In this document: piece by piece, positions 1 to 11,685 of the stretch
Numbering within the stretch: the first letter of the stretch is position 1
Layout: the number at the start of each line of letters is the position of its first letter
Assembly: GCA_011947345.1 (NCBI GenBank)
Contig: JAAVTG010000620.1
Location: 496,001-560,000 of the forward strand
Direction: 5' to 3'
DNA length: 64,000 bases
Source of the DNA: Phytophthora quininea
Lineage: Eukaryota > Oomycota > Peronosporomycetes > Peronosporales > Peronosporaceae
Made by a program: the position numbers and the translations under genes
Notes under the pieces: model-generated
What the model saw: the letters and a program-made list of their open reading frames with translations, nothing else
Databases searched by the model: none
Told to the model about the DNA's origin: nothing

Positions 1-275
1 AACTGGGGCAAGTCAAGCGCTCGGATGACGCGGTCAACAGCACAGACGGCTGAGGCTCAATTACTTTCTCTGCTTCAATTTGCCTTAAAACATTAGCAAA
101 CTCTGGCTCGGTAAGTCTTGTTGAAAGCTCACCATGATTGTGATTTGCACTGCGCGATCAAGTCGTTAAGTGAGCAGGCTCCCTTTCGCTGGTGACGTGG
201 GAAAGGATCGACGGTGGGCAACCGTGAGAACCTCGCCCCAGCATTCTTTCATTTGCGAATTCTCTTCACAAAGAG
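1..275. other. 5' flank of the giant GTPase gene
   Basis: No gene was recognised here. A stretch at about 241-258 (CATTCTTTCATTTGCGAA) loosely resembles the oomycete initiator plus flanking block and lies just upstream of the ATG at 276, so it is a candidate core promoter, but it is only an approximate match. Confidence 0.3.
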
Positions 276-3200
276 ATGACGCGCAAAAAGTATCGACCCA
301 ACACAACCATGTCTAGTCGGTGCTTCCGCCTATTGCAACTCAAGCACGAGCTCCAAGCCGATACCAAAGTCGAAAAGGCAGTAGTGGATGACGTCGACGT
401 GCTGCGCTGGTGCTGCTCGTTGGGGATGGCAACGGCTAGCGATGGCGACAGAGCGCGCAGCCACAACTTTGAGTTTGGTCACTTTGACCCCGAGACTATG
501 ACGCCGATTTTGCTCGGTTCGTCCGTGATAAGATCTTCTCTGCGTCGAAACAAGATGTCAAGGAGCAAGTCAAGATTGGCTGTCTGTTCGGGAAACCGCG
601 TGAGGTGAAGGAGGAACTGGCTCGCATTGGTGTCTTTGGCGATTTCGACCTTGCAGACTGGTCCGGTCTTGATCAAGGCGTTTACTGTGTGGAGCGAGAC
701 AACGAGGGCGACGGCTGCCGAGAGTTCTTCGTATTCCCGTGCCTGGGGGCCAAAATGTTCGCCCCTGACAACATTCGCGATATGCCAGCACTTATCCTTC
801 GCTTCCTGATGTCAATCAGTTTCAACGTCACGTGTTGTCTTTCGCAAGAGGACTACCGTCAGATTTCAAGCGAAGTTCGAGCATTGTCGGACTCGACTAG
901 TAAGCGGTGGAGCTCGTTCTCGGTGGCATTTCGGGTCCAGAAGCAGCAGGAACAGAGCGACAGCATTTCTTGCGGACCAATCATTTCTACGTCGATTCCT
1001 GGCGCCGATGTCGCCAAGCGTATCGACTTTATCGACGGTATTTTTCCGGCCGTCGCTGTTGAAAGCAAGATCCCGTCCACGACGGAGTGGCATACTCGAC
1101 GTGCAACCATTTCTGTCGAGGACTTTGCGGACTGGCTGATGGAAAAGCATCAACGCTTCTTAACCAGCCTCCCAAGTGTCCATTGCCGACCTGCATGCAT
1201 GAGGGACCTTGTTCTCGAGAAGTTTTGTCGAGTTCCGGACGACGAGCTGCTCGAGCTGCGCAGCAATTTCAACAACAAGCTAGAGGTGGAAAAAATACAG
1301 ATACGCTCAAGTGCGTTTGAAGACACGCGGAACGTTTTCGCGGCGGTGGTCGAGGAATCTGCGGTTTTGTTTTCTATTCGATGCTCTGGAAATGCATCAC
1401 AGATAGACGACGCCATCGCAAGGTGGGAAGAACTATTAACCTGTCTTGGGAGTTCTGGAGTGCTGTACGATCTGGATAGGCAGACGCAAACGACATTGTA
1501 TCTGCCTGTGCGCCTCCAAACCAACATGAAACTGTTGGATAAAATCTTTCGTCAACGACGCCACCGTTCTGCGTTTGATGAAGTGCTGAAGGCCATCATA
1601 AATGATAAGCAACTGGAAATTGACGATGGGAGTAGTGCAAACATTTGGCGGGTGTTGGAAGACGCAGCTCGTGGTGCTTTCAGTTGGTTCATGGAAAAGG
1701 ACCCGTTCAGCCGAGACTTCCAGCGAGAAATGGAGGCGCACCAAATCCGCTTGGAGAGCGGTTGGGTTGAAGTGGTCGAGTCGCTGTTGCCAATGACTCG
1801 CATTGCTCTTCAAAACCAGCGCGTCCAGCAATTTGAAATCGAGCAACAGAGTGCGTATTTTGCCGAGGAAGACGCCATTCGAAATGCAGCATTTGATCAA
1901 CTCCGAGCTGAGCTGGCGAGCTGCAATCGACAGCTCGGTGTCGAGATTACTGATTTGAGACTCGCCCAAGATGAATCGGTCATCGAGATCAAATGGAAGG
2001 AGGAAGATATAAAGGAACCGAGCAAGGTCATTGGCGTCTATCAGTTAGGCACCTGTGACAGTGGTGCTCAAGCTTCTTCGCTGGGAACTTTGGAGTTTGA
2101 GCCCGGGGCTGCAGTCATCAAGCTAGCTGCAGTGAAAGCCTGTCAAGTGATCGCGGTCGTCGTCAAGGAAGGTCGAACATCTGTGCGTCTAGTCCAGTTT
2201 CCGCTGGAACCCAAGTATTCGGAAGACAGAGTCACGCAATTGGAGCTGAGAGCCTTCCCGAATGTGTGTTCGCTCTGCAACATTCGAGCTCAGGATCGAC
2301 GCGTAGCTTTCGCGTTTGGGGCTTCTGCTGATCGACTCGGGAGAATTGCTGTCTATCGATTCAACGCTGCATTTACCACTCTTGAAATGACGAGTAGCTT
2401 TGATATGGATATGGTATTTCGCCTGGGAGCCCCTTGGTGGATATCGTGTTGACAGAGCGATCTTTGTATGCTGTTGACGCAGAAGGTGACTTGCAGTCGT
2501 ATGACACACGAAGCCGTCAGACGTCCAAAAGGTTTCCTTCGGTAACGTTAATGTGAATGCCAAGTGGGTTGGCAACGTCCTATGCTTCGCAGACGAACTG
2601 GTAGTTGGACGCGTCCGTGCCGAGGAAAATGGCAAACTGTGGTTGCACTCGATGTCAAGTGAAGACAACCGAACGCTTCCAACACTGAATTTTCCTGGTG
2701 TGGGCGCTGAAGACCAAGTCGTGGGCTGTCATGAAGACATATTGTACGTGATAGACGCCGGTAAAGGTGCCATCAACTCGACAAAGTTGAGCGCTACAGT
2801 TCGAAGTGACGCGTATCGGATCCAGCGCTCTCGTGGTGGCCAAAGCACCAAGAAAGGATGTCTTCAAGCAGACAAGACCAACAGCACTGCTGAGCACTGG
2901 TTGAGAGTGTTTTATCATGTCTTCGAGAAGTTCCCTGTGCAAAGCCTCATTGAGGGGGACGCACGATCGGAGGACCAATTTCTCTACGAGTTGGGTCTCT
3001 CTGTTTCTGGTGGTCTCGACGCCAATGGTGTTATTGGAATCGGAAAAAGTATTTTGACAACGTGATGATGGATCTGCAGCGTCTGAACAAACCGCTGTTT
3101 GGGCTCAACTTGGCTCAAAACGTATGGACTTGGGACCCCCAAGCCGACCGAGATGCCAGAAATTTGCAGCTTCGATCGCTTTGTCGTGTCTTTCTAACAG

Positions 3201-6200
3201 TGATCACATTTCTACCGATTCAGATTTGTCGAGCTGAGGATAACATGCTCAAGCTGTTGCAAGATAGTCAAGGTCACAAACAGCAGAGCTCGAGAGAGTC
3301 CAGTGGCACTGAAGCCTCCGATATTGCGCAGTCGCTTCGCTTCGGCTTACTTTCGCCGATTTTGGAGTCATGGGGTGGGCGCTGTGTGGTGGCGACGTCC
3401 ATGGGCAAACAGTCGACTGGTAAAAGCTACTTTCTGAACCACCTCACGGGCACTTCGTTTGCCATTTCAGGATCTCGGTGCACGGATGGAGCCTGGATGT
3501 CGCTCAGGGTTCTGTCTCCAGAAGTTCTGCTGGTGGTCTTGGACTTTGAAGGGCTGGGCTCGTTCGAGCGCTCTGAGCAGGAAGATATCCTCTTGTCGGT
3601 GCTGAACGCTTCCGTTTCGCTGTTTACGGTGTTCCGCATGGAGACTCGCTTCGACAAGGACATCGACGGACTCTTTTCGCGTTTCCAGAAAGGGGTCCAG
3701 CTCATCAAGAACGACTTGCGACTGTTTCGTGGTCTCCTGTACATGAGTGTCAAGGATGTCAATATGAACGACCGGCAGGGTGTTGTTGACGAGCTCGTGG
3801 GCAAACTGGAGGCGATCTTCCAAGCCAACCGGGAACAGAACTTCCTGACCGAGATGTACGCAGGCCAGCTGGAGATCAATTGTTCACCACCGTTTGGCAC
3901 TGTGGAGTACTACAAGTGCATGGAGAATGACGCCACCAACAAGCTGCGGGAGATTGTGTCTCCATCAGGGCCAGCCACGGGATTTTCAACGGGCAACGCT
4001 TTTTTGGATTGCCTTCGAATTGTTCTGGCCAAAATCTCGATTCTTGACTGGACGAGTATGGACCAGACTACGCAGACGTTGCTTGTTGCAGACGTCGAAC
4101 ACAAACTGCCCGGGATTCTTCGCACGGGATGCCTTGTGCCTCAATGTGCCATAAGGGACAATGTCATTCCTCCCCACCTCAGGGAGGACGTGCTAGAGTT
4201 TGGTAGTCATGAGAAAATGACGATTTCGATGAAAGAAGTGTGTGCAGAGCACCCTGGGTTTGCACCAAAATGGCAGAAATTGGCTGAGACTGTGCCGCTG
4301 GATTCCTTTGATGATGGAACTTTTGACACAGGCTTCGACGTCACTGCTGCTCCCACGAGAGGCTACTCACGCAGAACCCACAAGATACTTGAGAGCTTGT
4401 TCGAGCTCTTTCTCGTTGCCCAACACAAGGAGTATGGCACATCAAGACTTTCGGCTGACGACCAAAACAAGTTCGACGTCTTTTTGGCGTTTGTCTTGCG
4501 CAGGCGCAAAATGAAGGTCTTCCGTTGGCTTCACGACTTGCTTGGTGACCGATTGACGGAGTATCGGGTTCAACAGGAGCAACGAATTGCTGATCGGCTT
4601 GTGGTTCGCTTGTCGCGATGCCAGCACAAGTGCGCTTCTTGTCAACTCGGGTGCATGCACACAATCACGCACGCTATTGAGCTCAGCCACAACTGCTGCA
4701 CGGATCACAAGTGTCGAGGGCGTTGCGAGTATGCGGAATGCCAAGGGAGTTCAGTCACTCGGACGTTCCTGCTTGTTCTCGCAGTGCTGGCCATGAAGGC
4801 AAATGCGAGTGCGAGAAAGGTGAGCACACCTGTGGGCAAGAGTGTGTTCTCTCGAGTGCACCAAACTGCGACCGCAGATGCTCGAAGCGCGCAGACCACT
4901 TAGGTGACCATCGCTGCTCAGTCCAATTGCACGTCTGTGGAGCTGCTTGCTCTGCAGAGACTTGCTCGGGCACTTGTTTGCTTGAAATCCAGCGCGACCA
5001 TTCTGTTCACAAGTGCGCCGAAGTGCAATGTCTTCAGCGTTGCCTTATGGATCGATGCACGGCATATTGTGGAGTTAAAGATCATTTTCACGGCAAAGGC
5101 AACGACTCCTTCGTGTTCACGAATGAGAGCGGGATGACGTCCGAGGACAGTGGAAATATCACTGAGGAGGCAACGCCAGTCGTTCACATGTGTGCTGGAA
5201 GCCACGCGTGTTCTGATCGGTGTGAAATCGATGGCATTTGCGAGCAAATAGTTCACTTGAAGAAATCGTCCCGGACGTATAAGGGCGCGCGCGGCTCATT
5301 CGAGTACGTCTTCCAGGAGATGAATGGGCGTAAGAAACATTGTGCGCTGGTTCTTCCAAGTGGTAAGCAGGACCATGTGGGGCTGGTTCACTCTTGTACT
5401 GGGCAGCATGAAGGCGAGGAAGGACAAGTGCACTACTGTGCGGTACGATGCCCGTGCTGCAACTACTACTGCAATAAAGAGTTCGACCACATGGGGCTCC
5501 ATTCGACTTCCCATGGGAATATGCAGCAGACGTATTTCATGGGCAAAAGCAGCGACGTGGACCTGGACGACCGCAAGTACCAAGTTGGCGAGCGTGGCAT
5601 TGCCGAAATGTGCAATCTCTTTTGCACGAAAATGGGTCGAGGGCATGCCCACTACCTGGCGTGTGAGGGTGAGGGCGATGTCTGCACAGCGGATGCCAGC
5701 AAGGACCAGCGTCGTCACTGCGTAGACGAGCTATTTCCACCACCAGACAAGCCGATGGACGAGCTGTTGCATGGCAAGTTCTGGTCGACGATCGGGTGGG
5801 AGGATCCATGCACCGAGCAGGAACGGAAATTGTTCGCAAAGTGCCCATTCAAGTGCAATGCACCTGAGCACGACGAAGAAGGCAATACGCCGTCACACTG
5901 TCTTCTAGACGCATGGCATCTACCAGAACTGAGACCGAATTGCAGCGACGATGGATTTGCCTACGTGGGCGGTCACAAGTTCGAGTGCGTTCACGCTGTT
6001 GACTCTGGAAAATTTCACAACATTTTCGTGTTGGACAGCTCTGGATCGATGAGTGGGCAGCCATGGCAGAATCTGGTGAATGCCTGCAACGAGTTCGTCC
6101 ACAATCGTCTACAGGACGGTGGAGAAAATGACGTGGTATCGTACGTAACATTTGACCACCACAGCTACATCCAATGCGAAGGCAAGCGTCTCGGGGACTC

Positions 6201-6608
6201 GCTGGGGATGGCGTTGCCGTATTCTGGTGGGGGTACTTGCTTCACGGAAGGTTTACGTGCAGCGAACGAAGTCTTGTCGCGCAATAACTTCGAGGAGTTC
6301 AAGGCGGTGCTGATCTTCTTCTCGGATGGACGTCCTTGGGACATCGAACTTGCGGTCAATCTCGCCCAGCACATACGCGCCAATTACGCCAAGTACGACC
6401 TCAAAGCTTTTGTTGTGGGGTTTGGCTCAGTGGATTTGGCTGTGCTTCACCGCATCGCTTCTGAGATGGGGGCGAGTACCGACAGATCCTGGATGCCAAT
6501 GCGCTTAGGACCGAGTTTCAACGGATCGCTGCCATCCTGGTAAATAGTCAAGCCAGTCTTGCACTCTTGGAGCCCAAGGTTGTCGGTCCTACAGCTGGTG
6601 AAGCCTGA
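276..6608 (+). CDS. Giant GTPase / Cys-rich / von Willebrand A protein, copy A (read across six frameshifts)
   Basis: About 2,100 residues. The N-terminal 1,000 residues are not recognised. A GBP/VLIG-like GTPase domain follows, with a P-loop GKQSTGKS at 3404-3427 and a DFEGLGS switch at about 3542. A Cys/His-rich block at about 4615-5480 has repeated CxxxC/HEGxCxC units resembling NFX1-type fingers. A von Willebrand A domain at about 6000-6450 carries a DSSGSMS MIDAS motif at 6034. No signal peptide is visible, so a cytosolic role is inferred. The reading frame shifts near 495, 2430, 2515, 3045, 4745 and 6473. Each shift is one missing base, mostly in a homopolymer, which suggests assembly error. 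After the last shift the frame reaches TGA at 6606-6608 without the RING-like finger that copy B (61111-64000) carries. Function is unknown; the family resembles large interferon-inducible GTPases only in the G domain. The start at 276 is the first ATG; 309 is an alternative. Confidence 0.75.
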
Positions 6609-7005
6609 GTAGTTGTGCCGATATTGCTGCTTTTGTTTTTTGTTTGGTTCAGTGAAATGATGTTGACCGTAGCGGGCAACGTACGAGAGCAAGACTTGCT
6701 CTTCTTAGTGACGTATATGCCCCGGTTGCCGGCCGGTAATGAAAAACGATTTATTAACGTTTGCTCCGTCCCAGCAATACTGACGCAGCCACACGATAAC
6801 CAAGCATGATATCACACAATGCTACGAAAATGTTGCCGCGTATTCAATTGGAAAAGCAATCTTCAGTGACTTTAGACGAGCTCTCTGCACACTGGCAGAT
6901 CGTACGAAAAGTCTCGAGTCCAATGGCGCTGTAGCGCTGTGTCCTGCTAGCAGGACACAGTTCAAAAGACAGCGAACGGCAATCAACTCGAAGCGAGAGC
7001 TCATC
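6609..7005. other. Intergenic, no gene seen
   Basis: Spacer between the giant GTPase gene and the acyltransferase gene. No ORF with recognisable content. It may hold the 3' and 5' untranslated regions. Confidence 0.4.
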
Positions 7006-8497
7006 ATGATCCCTGGCCAGTTCCCGCAACGAACACCGCTGCGAGGTTTTGAGCGCATGGTCACCACCACCGACGGCGTCTCCATGAAAATTGTCCACTC
7101 CATGCTCGTACACGGCGACGTCGAGACTTTCCTGCGATTTCTACCGTCGGCGCTGTTACGAACGTTCAACATGCATCCGCGGATGCGAGCTCTGCAGGCC
7201 AAGGACGAAGACTTTATGGCGGAAATTCAGTCCCCACTAACCCTCAACGCAATCTCAACAACCCGTCTTTGCGGGTTCGACACTTTACGCGTAATGGGGA
7301 CGGAACTGCATTCGTCCACTGGGAGACGTACGCGGAAGGTGAGTGCAACATTGGCTTTGATCGCCACACGCAGTTTCCGTTCTTTTTGACAGTTTGGGTC
7401 GACGAGGAATCGCAGCAAGCACGGCTCATGCTCTTCTCAGACCACTACATGTCCGACGGATACTCGGGCATGGTGGTGCTCAACTGCATTCTAGAGCAGG
7501 TGTCTTTCTCAGCCATCAACCAGAACCAGTCGAGGACTCCACGCATGAGTTCCCGCTGCGTCCTTCTGTCTACGAAATGTGGTTGTTCAAAATGGCGTGG
7601 TCCAAACGATTGATAAAGCTGGTGATCTTCTTGTTCGGCAAGGCGATTTACCGCAGCGAGATGAAAAAGTTCAGCCCCGTCCTCCCAGCTCGCGCGGATC
7701 AGCACGACTTCATAGTTCCCCCGTGAGCAACCCCACATCGGCCTCTTTTGCACAAGGAGATCCGCATTGCATGCGACTGGCACTGGCGAGATGCAAAGAG
7801 GAGCAAGTGACATTCGGCGGGGCACTGGTCAGCGCCATCGTCCTCTCTTTTATCACGCCGCCAAGCAGCAGCCCAGCTTCGACCCGAAGCAGCCGTTCAA
7901 ATTCGCAGCCGACTTGGACTACAACATGCGCAGTCGTGTGCCTTCCCCGTGGAAGAAGACCAGGTGGGGATGTACGTCGCTTTCTCCGAGTTGGGGTGGT
8001 TTGCTTCTGAAGGAGTCGATTTCCAGTCGACCAAGTTCTGGGCCCTCGCACGTCGAGCGAAACAAGTAATCGACGACAACCTCCGTCGCCCGTTGGTGAT
8101 GGCAGCGACGACGATCGTGCTGGACCGTCAGATCCACTCACAGATGCGTCCGTCGTTCGTAAACGCCATCAACGTCCGCCACTCGCAGACGTCCGACGCC
8201 AACATCTCCAACGTCGGCAGATACCCATACACGACCAACCACTCGCTCTTAGGCGAAGGTGACACCAGCAGCACGCTCACCGTCAAGAGCTTGCACGTGT
8301 ACAACCCGATCCCACACTTGGGTCCGTCTGCGACCTTGTTCGTTTCTTCCGTCGAGACGTTCAACTACTCGATGGGTCACAAGTGCCAGGATGCCTTGGC
8401 AAAGACGCTGTTTCAATCTTGGGTCGCCATCTGCGAAGGCATTGGCACCATCGGCAGCGAAGACACCCTCGCCAATGTGCTACAGCAACTCCTCTAG
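7006..8497 (+). CDS. Condensation-domain-like acyltransferase (read across frameshifts)
   Basis: About 497 residues, normal for a stand-alone condensation / alcohol O-acetyltransferase-like enzyme. The diagnostic HxxxDG active site is visible as HYMSDG at about 7445-7462. A later block (ARCKEEQVTFGGAL, about 7785-7825) fits the helix that follows in this fold. Such enzymes transfer an acyl group to an alcohol or amine; the substrate cannot be told. The frame shifts near 7250, 7510, 7725, 7850 and 7945, always by one missing base, so I treat it as one gene with assembly deletions. The start at 7006 opens with a short segment and an arginine-rich FERM-like start common in this family, but an earlier start is possible. 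The last 90 bases reappear, degraded, at 11103-11194. Confidence 0.65.
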
Positions 8498-8797
8498 AGA
8501 AGCCACAAGTTAGGCTTGGGTACTGTGTGTAATAATGGCAAACCTGCTTTCACCAGTTGACCATCACGGGAGCGCGGCGTGCTGCTGCTGTTCGAGGGCG
8601 TGGGCCAACGATGACAGCTTGGCCAAGTGGTTAAGGCGTTAGCATGCTAAGTTGAGGGCGTAGGTCGCTGCGGATAGGACCGACGGGGACGATAAGGAGG
8701 AGTTCCCGCATGAATCATCTTGTGACGATGCCTAGGCTGTAAGAAGCAACGATACGGAGAAAACGAAGAATTTGCAACGTGATTGGAAAGGTTTGAT
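8498..8797. other. Intergenic, no gene seen
   Basis: Spacer between convergent genes. A short stretch at about 8617-8650 resembles the D-arm half of a Ser/Leu-type tRNA, but no anticodon stem or T-arm can be formed. Confidence 0.35.
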
Positions 8798-10589
8798 TCA
8801 TGCAAGTGCTTCTGTACAGTTGGTTGGGGATGCTGCTTTTGGTCGAGGTGGGGCAGCGGTTGCGGTGGAATTTGTATTCGGAGTTTGGTGGAGAAACTTG
8901 TGCATGAGAGCAAAGTCCGCTCGCAAATTGGTACCGTCGCCCCCGCGATAAAGTCGTCTACTGCCAGCGCTACCTTGAGTCAATGGACGCCGTTTGAGTT
9001 GTGCCGTGGTTGTGGATGCTGTTGGAGATTGCTGGGACTCGTGAGTTCGACTGGATAGGCACGACGTTACAGGGGTGTTTGCTTGGAGCGAGCCGAAGCG
9101 GTGTTTATCCCGATCCCTCGTCCCCAAAAGGGATACACGACCGAGCCTGATGTTGCCGATATCGATGTGTGTCGAGTCACCAGTAGGAGAACTGCATATT
9201 TCGTCTGGAATGTCGCTTTCTTGAGCTCGTTGATATCGTTCTCCTTCCAGCCACATCTGCGTCTGCATCTGGACAAGAAAGAATTCTGGAGCCGTTGGAA
9301 TACTGCTGGGAATGTAAAACCGAAGCCACCCGATAGCTTCCTGGGCTGTAAAGCTGGCGTGTTTCATCAAATAGCAGCCGATGCATGTTGCTGCAGACAC
9401 ACAGCCAGAACCTTCTGAGGAGTTGACAGCTATCAGCCCCTTGGTGCTTTCGCAAACTTCCAGAAAACGGTAGATCAATATTGCATCTGACGACGAGGCG
9501 ATTGGGCTTGCGGATGCTGACGCAGCTCCAGACGAAATACTGACAGCTTCCAGACCGTGTGCAGTAAAATTGCTAGTGTTTCTGTTGGTGATATCCAAGA
9601 GGATTACAAGAGCCACTTTTTCCGCTTCAAAGCCGATATGGTTGCCTCGTCCTCTTGGTTTGGGTCCCGATTTTCTCGGTCATTTTCAGTGGATTCTTGT
9701 TCGTCTGCATCGTGGCTCAGTCTGCTGTACACTACGAAGCGCTGGGAAATTGTTCGAAAGGTTGGATCTCTACTCTCACAGGCTACGATCGCCTCCCAAT
9801 TTGATCTTCGTACATCCCGAGGGGAAGTTGATACCATTGAACTGATGGGCTCGTTCTCCAACCCTTTCACGATTCCTGCAAGTGACCCCAACAGCTTTGG
9901 TGGGTCAAATACATTTGAAGACGACACGAACGATGAGAAAATGTGAGGGAGGTGTTCGAAGGAGCCAACGCTTCAGACGGCGACAACTGGAGATGCAGAA
10001 GGCGCCACCGGCTGATGAGATGAACGACTTGGATTTCTTCGTGGAGATGCCTTCGTCGCAAGAAAAAGTAGCGAGTTTTAGCGTGCTCTGATCTGGCGTT
10101 GGAAGTGTCAAGGACGTCGATTGCCGTCAGGGTCTCTGTTAACAATGCGTTCAAGCGAATTGTCTGGGAGATCCCCAGTATCGAGGCCCGGTTCTCTGGG
10201 GTGCAAGGGATAATGTGTTCTTGAAGTGATATGAAGTTGATTCCTGGTATCCTTGGGAAAAGTTGTCGGTCGGAGCTGGATGCTGGGCAAGAAATACTAT
10301 GACCATGCAATCGACGAATGGCACACGGTGTCCGCTCTCGAAGGATGACGAGATAAAACTTTCCAGGTAGGAATTCGATAGGAACGGATGAGAGATCCGT
10401 TCGACGTCTCATGTCCTGTTGCTGTCGGAAGGTGGCGGCTATCAGATAGGCGCGGTACACTCTTTCACGCCTGCACTTGACGCATGAGCTGCTAATGCCA
10501 ATGGTGCGTTGGCGATGGCGTCGATGAAAATGTCCACTAAAAATATCGAGGTGCTTCACAAGATAGCAAAAAGAAAACGACAACGTCAA
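8798..10589 (-). CDS. Cdc14-family dual-specificity phosphatase-like protein lacking the catalytic loop
   Basis: The N-terminal part (10589 downward) contains IEFLPGKFYLVILRERTP and a NFISLQ...LNALL stretch matching the first Cdc14 domain. The second domain has NWEAIV, then FLEVCESTKGLIAV, CIGCYLMKH, FTAQEAIGWLR and FFLVQMQTQMWLEG (about 9480-9260), all in Cdc14 order. The catalytic P-loop, HCKAGLGRTG in Cdc14, is replaced by NSSEGSGCVSAAT, so neither the catalytic Cys nor the Arg is present. The frame changes several times (near 10060, 9950 and 9620), and not all changes fit a single missing base, so introns or real decay are possible. Active Cdc14 dephosphorylates CDK sites. This copy would be a pseudophosphatase or a decaying paralogue. 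The 3' tail is Ser/Thr-rich. Boundaries are uncertain. Confidence 0.55.
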
Positions 10590-11102
10590 GGTGGTTAAGA
10601 ACTTTTGATAACTATATATTTCGAGTAGGTCATCAGTTCAAGTTCCTGCTTGGGTCTGGAGTTCCAAAGAAGCACCGTGGCAGGGCTAAAACGTATGTTC
10701 GACGACCGAGATATTGACGGAAGAACGATGGGGCACCTGCAGCGGAACCCTCACGCTAGAACGGAGCAATTGAGTAGGTGATACTCATACCACGAGAAAT
10801 ATCACGAATATGAGGACAATTATATGGACTCGTCGAGAAAGTTGTCTTAGCGCCAGCAAGAAAAGTCTATTCGGCATCAGAAGGCTTGGCAATCGACATG
10901 AGGAGAAAATACGAGAGGTAACCTGCTTCATATTCCAGTTTGGGTGCCTGTTGTTCTGGGAATTGTAACTTGTTGGTCATACCTTTTGGCATTGCACCCG
11001 ATGGTCTCGTGGTGACGCCGCGCTGACGCAACACCACCAATTTTCTCTACGCACCCATGTATAGACAGACGACCACAAGCATGAAAAATGGGCCGCAAGT
11101 GT
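10590..11102. other. Intergenic, no gene seen
   Basis: AT-richer spacer without a convincing ORF, promoter or repeat. Confidence 0.4.
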
Positions 11103-11194
11103 GAAAACGCTGTTTCAATCTTGAGTCGTTGTCTAGCACCAGTGGCAGTGAAGACACCCTCGCCACTGAGCTGCAGCAAATCCTGTAGAGAAGC
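11103..11194 (+). pseudogene. Remnant of the 3' end of the condensation-like acyltransferase gene
   Basis: The sequence from AAAACGCTGTTTCAATCTTG to the TAGAGAAGC block follows the last 90 bases of the gene at 7006-8497 (8401-8507), including the stop codon and bases just after it. It has an internal deletion of roughly 10 bases and an in-frame TGA where the intact gene has TGG. No other part of the gene is found next to it. Confidence 0.7.
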
Positions 11195-11279
11195 TGGTTT
11201 GTATAGATACAAGAGTAAGCGCTGTTATTTTCACAAGCAATATGGAATCGTTGTTGTCGCTTTAGATAGAGCGTCCGCC

Positions 11280-11568
11280 CTACTCGGTAGGTTTGGACAT
11301 GCCTCCCTTGGGGCCTCGGATCCTCGTGCGCATGTCGAGTTGGCCTCGCTTGCACTCGAAGTAGGCCACGCGGAACTCCTGCAGACAAAATGTGTCATTC
11401 GACCTGGCCTCTTGTTGCCTAGGTGTTCTACCGCCCTACCTTGCACTCGTACGAGTAGGCTCGGTCGTGCAGACACTGCTTTAAGGTGCGGGTGCCGTCG
11501 GCCATGCAATCCTGCTGGAGCATGCAGTCGCGCAGCGCCTCGGCCGCGTCTCGGCAGGCCTTGCCCAT
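11280..11568 (-). CDS. PET191: PET191/COA5-like cytochrome c oxidase assembly factor
   Basis: Two exons, 11568-11440 and 11378-11280, separated by a 61-bp intron (GTAGGG...CTGCAG) in phase 0, give a 75-residue protein. It shows the family's Cys spacing: CRDAAEALRDCML, then DCMADG, KQCL, YECK, and after the intron EFRVAYFECKRGQLDMRTRIRG, the signature of Pet191. Members sit in the mitochondrial intermembrane space with two disulfide-linked helices and are needed to build complex IV. No cleavable leader is visible, as usual for Mia40-imported twin-Cys proteins. It is transcribed divergently from the adjacent disulfide isomerase gene, whose ATG is 118 bp away, so the two may share a promoter region. 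Confidence 0.88.
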
Positions 11569-11685
11569 GGTAAATTGACTCGGTCCTCACGATTTTCAGA
11601 GACTTGGCTACACTCCGAGTTAAGTGCGACTCGAGTCACGTGTATCTTTGCCACTTGTCAGTTTGAAGTGCATCAACCACATCCG

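Noticed and set aside
276..8497. Calling the giant GTPase gene and the acyltransferase gene pseudogenes because of many frameshifts
   Set aside because: The same one-base losses in homopolymers hit essential genes in the window, so sequence error is the simpler explanation.
8611..8650. tRNA-like D-arm stretch (TGGCCAAGTGGTTAAGGCG)
   Set aside because: The 5' half resembles a tRNA-Ser/Leu A-box region, but the anticodon stem does not pair and no T-arm (GGTTCGA-like) follows. At most it is a chance match or a SINE relic.
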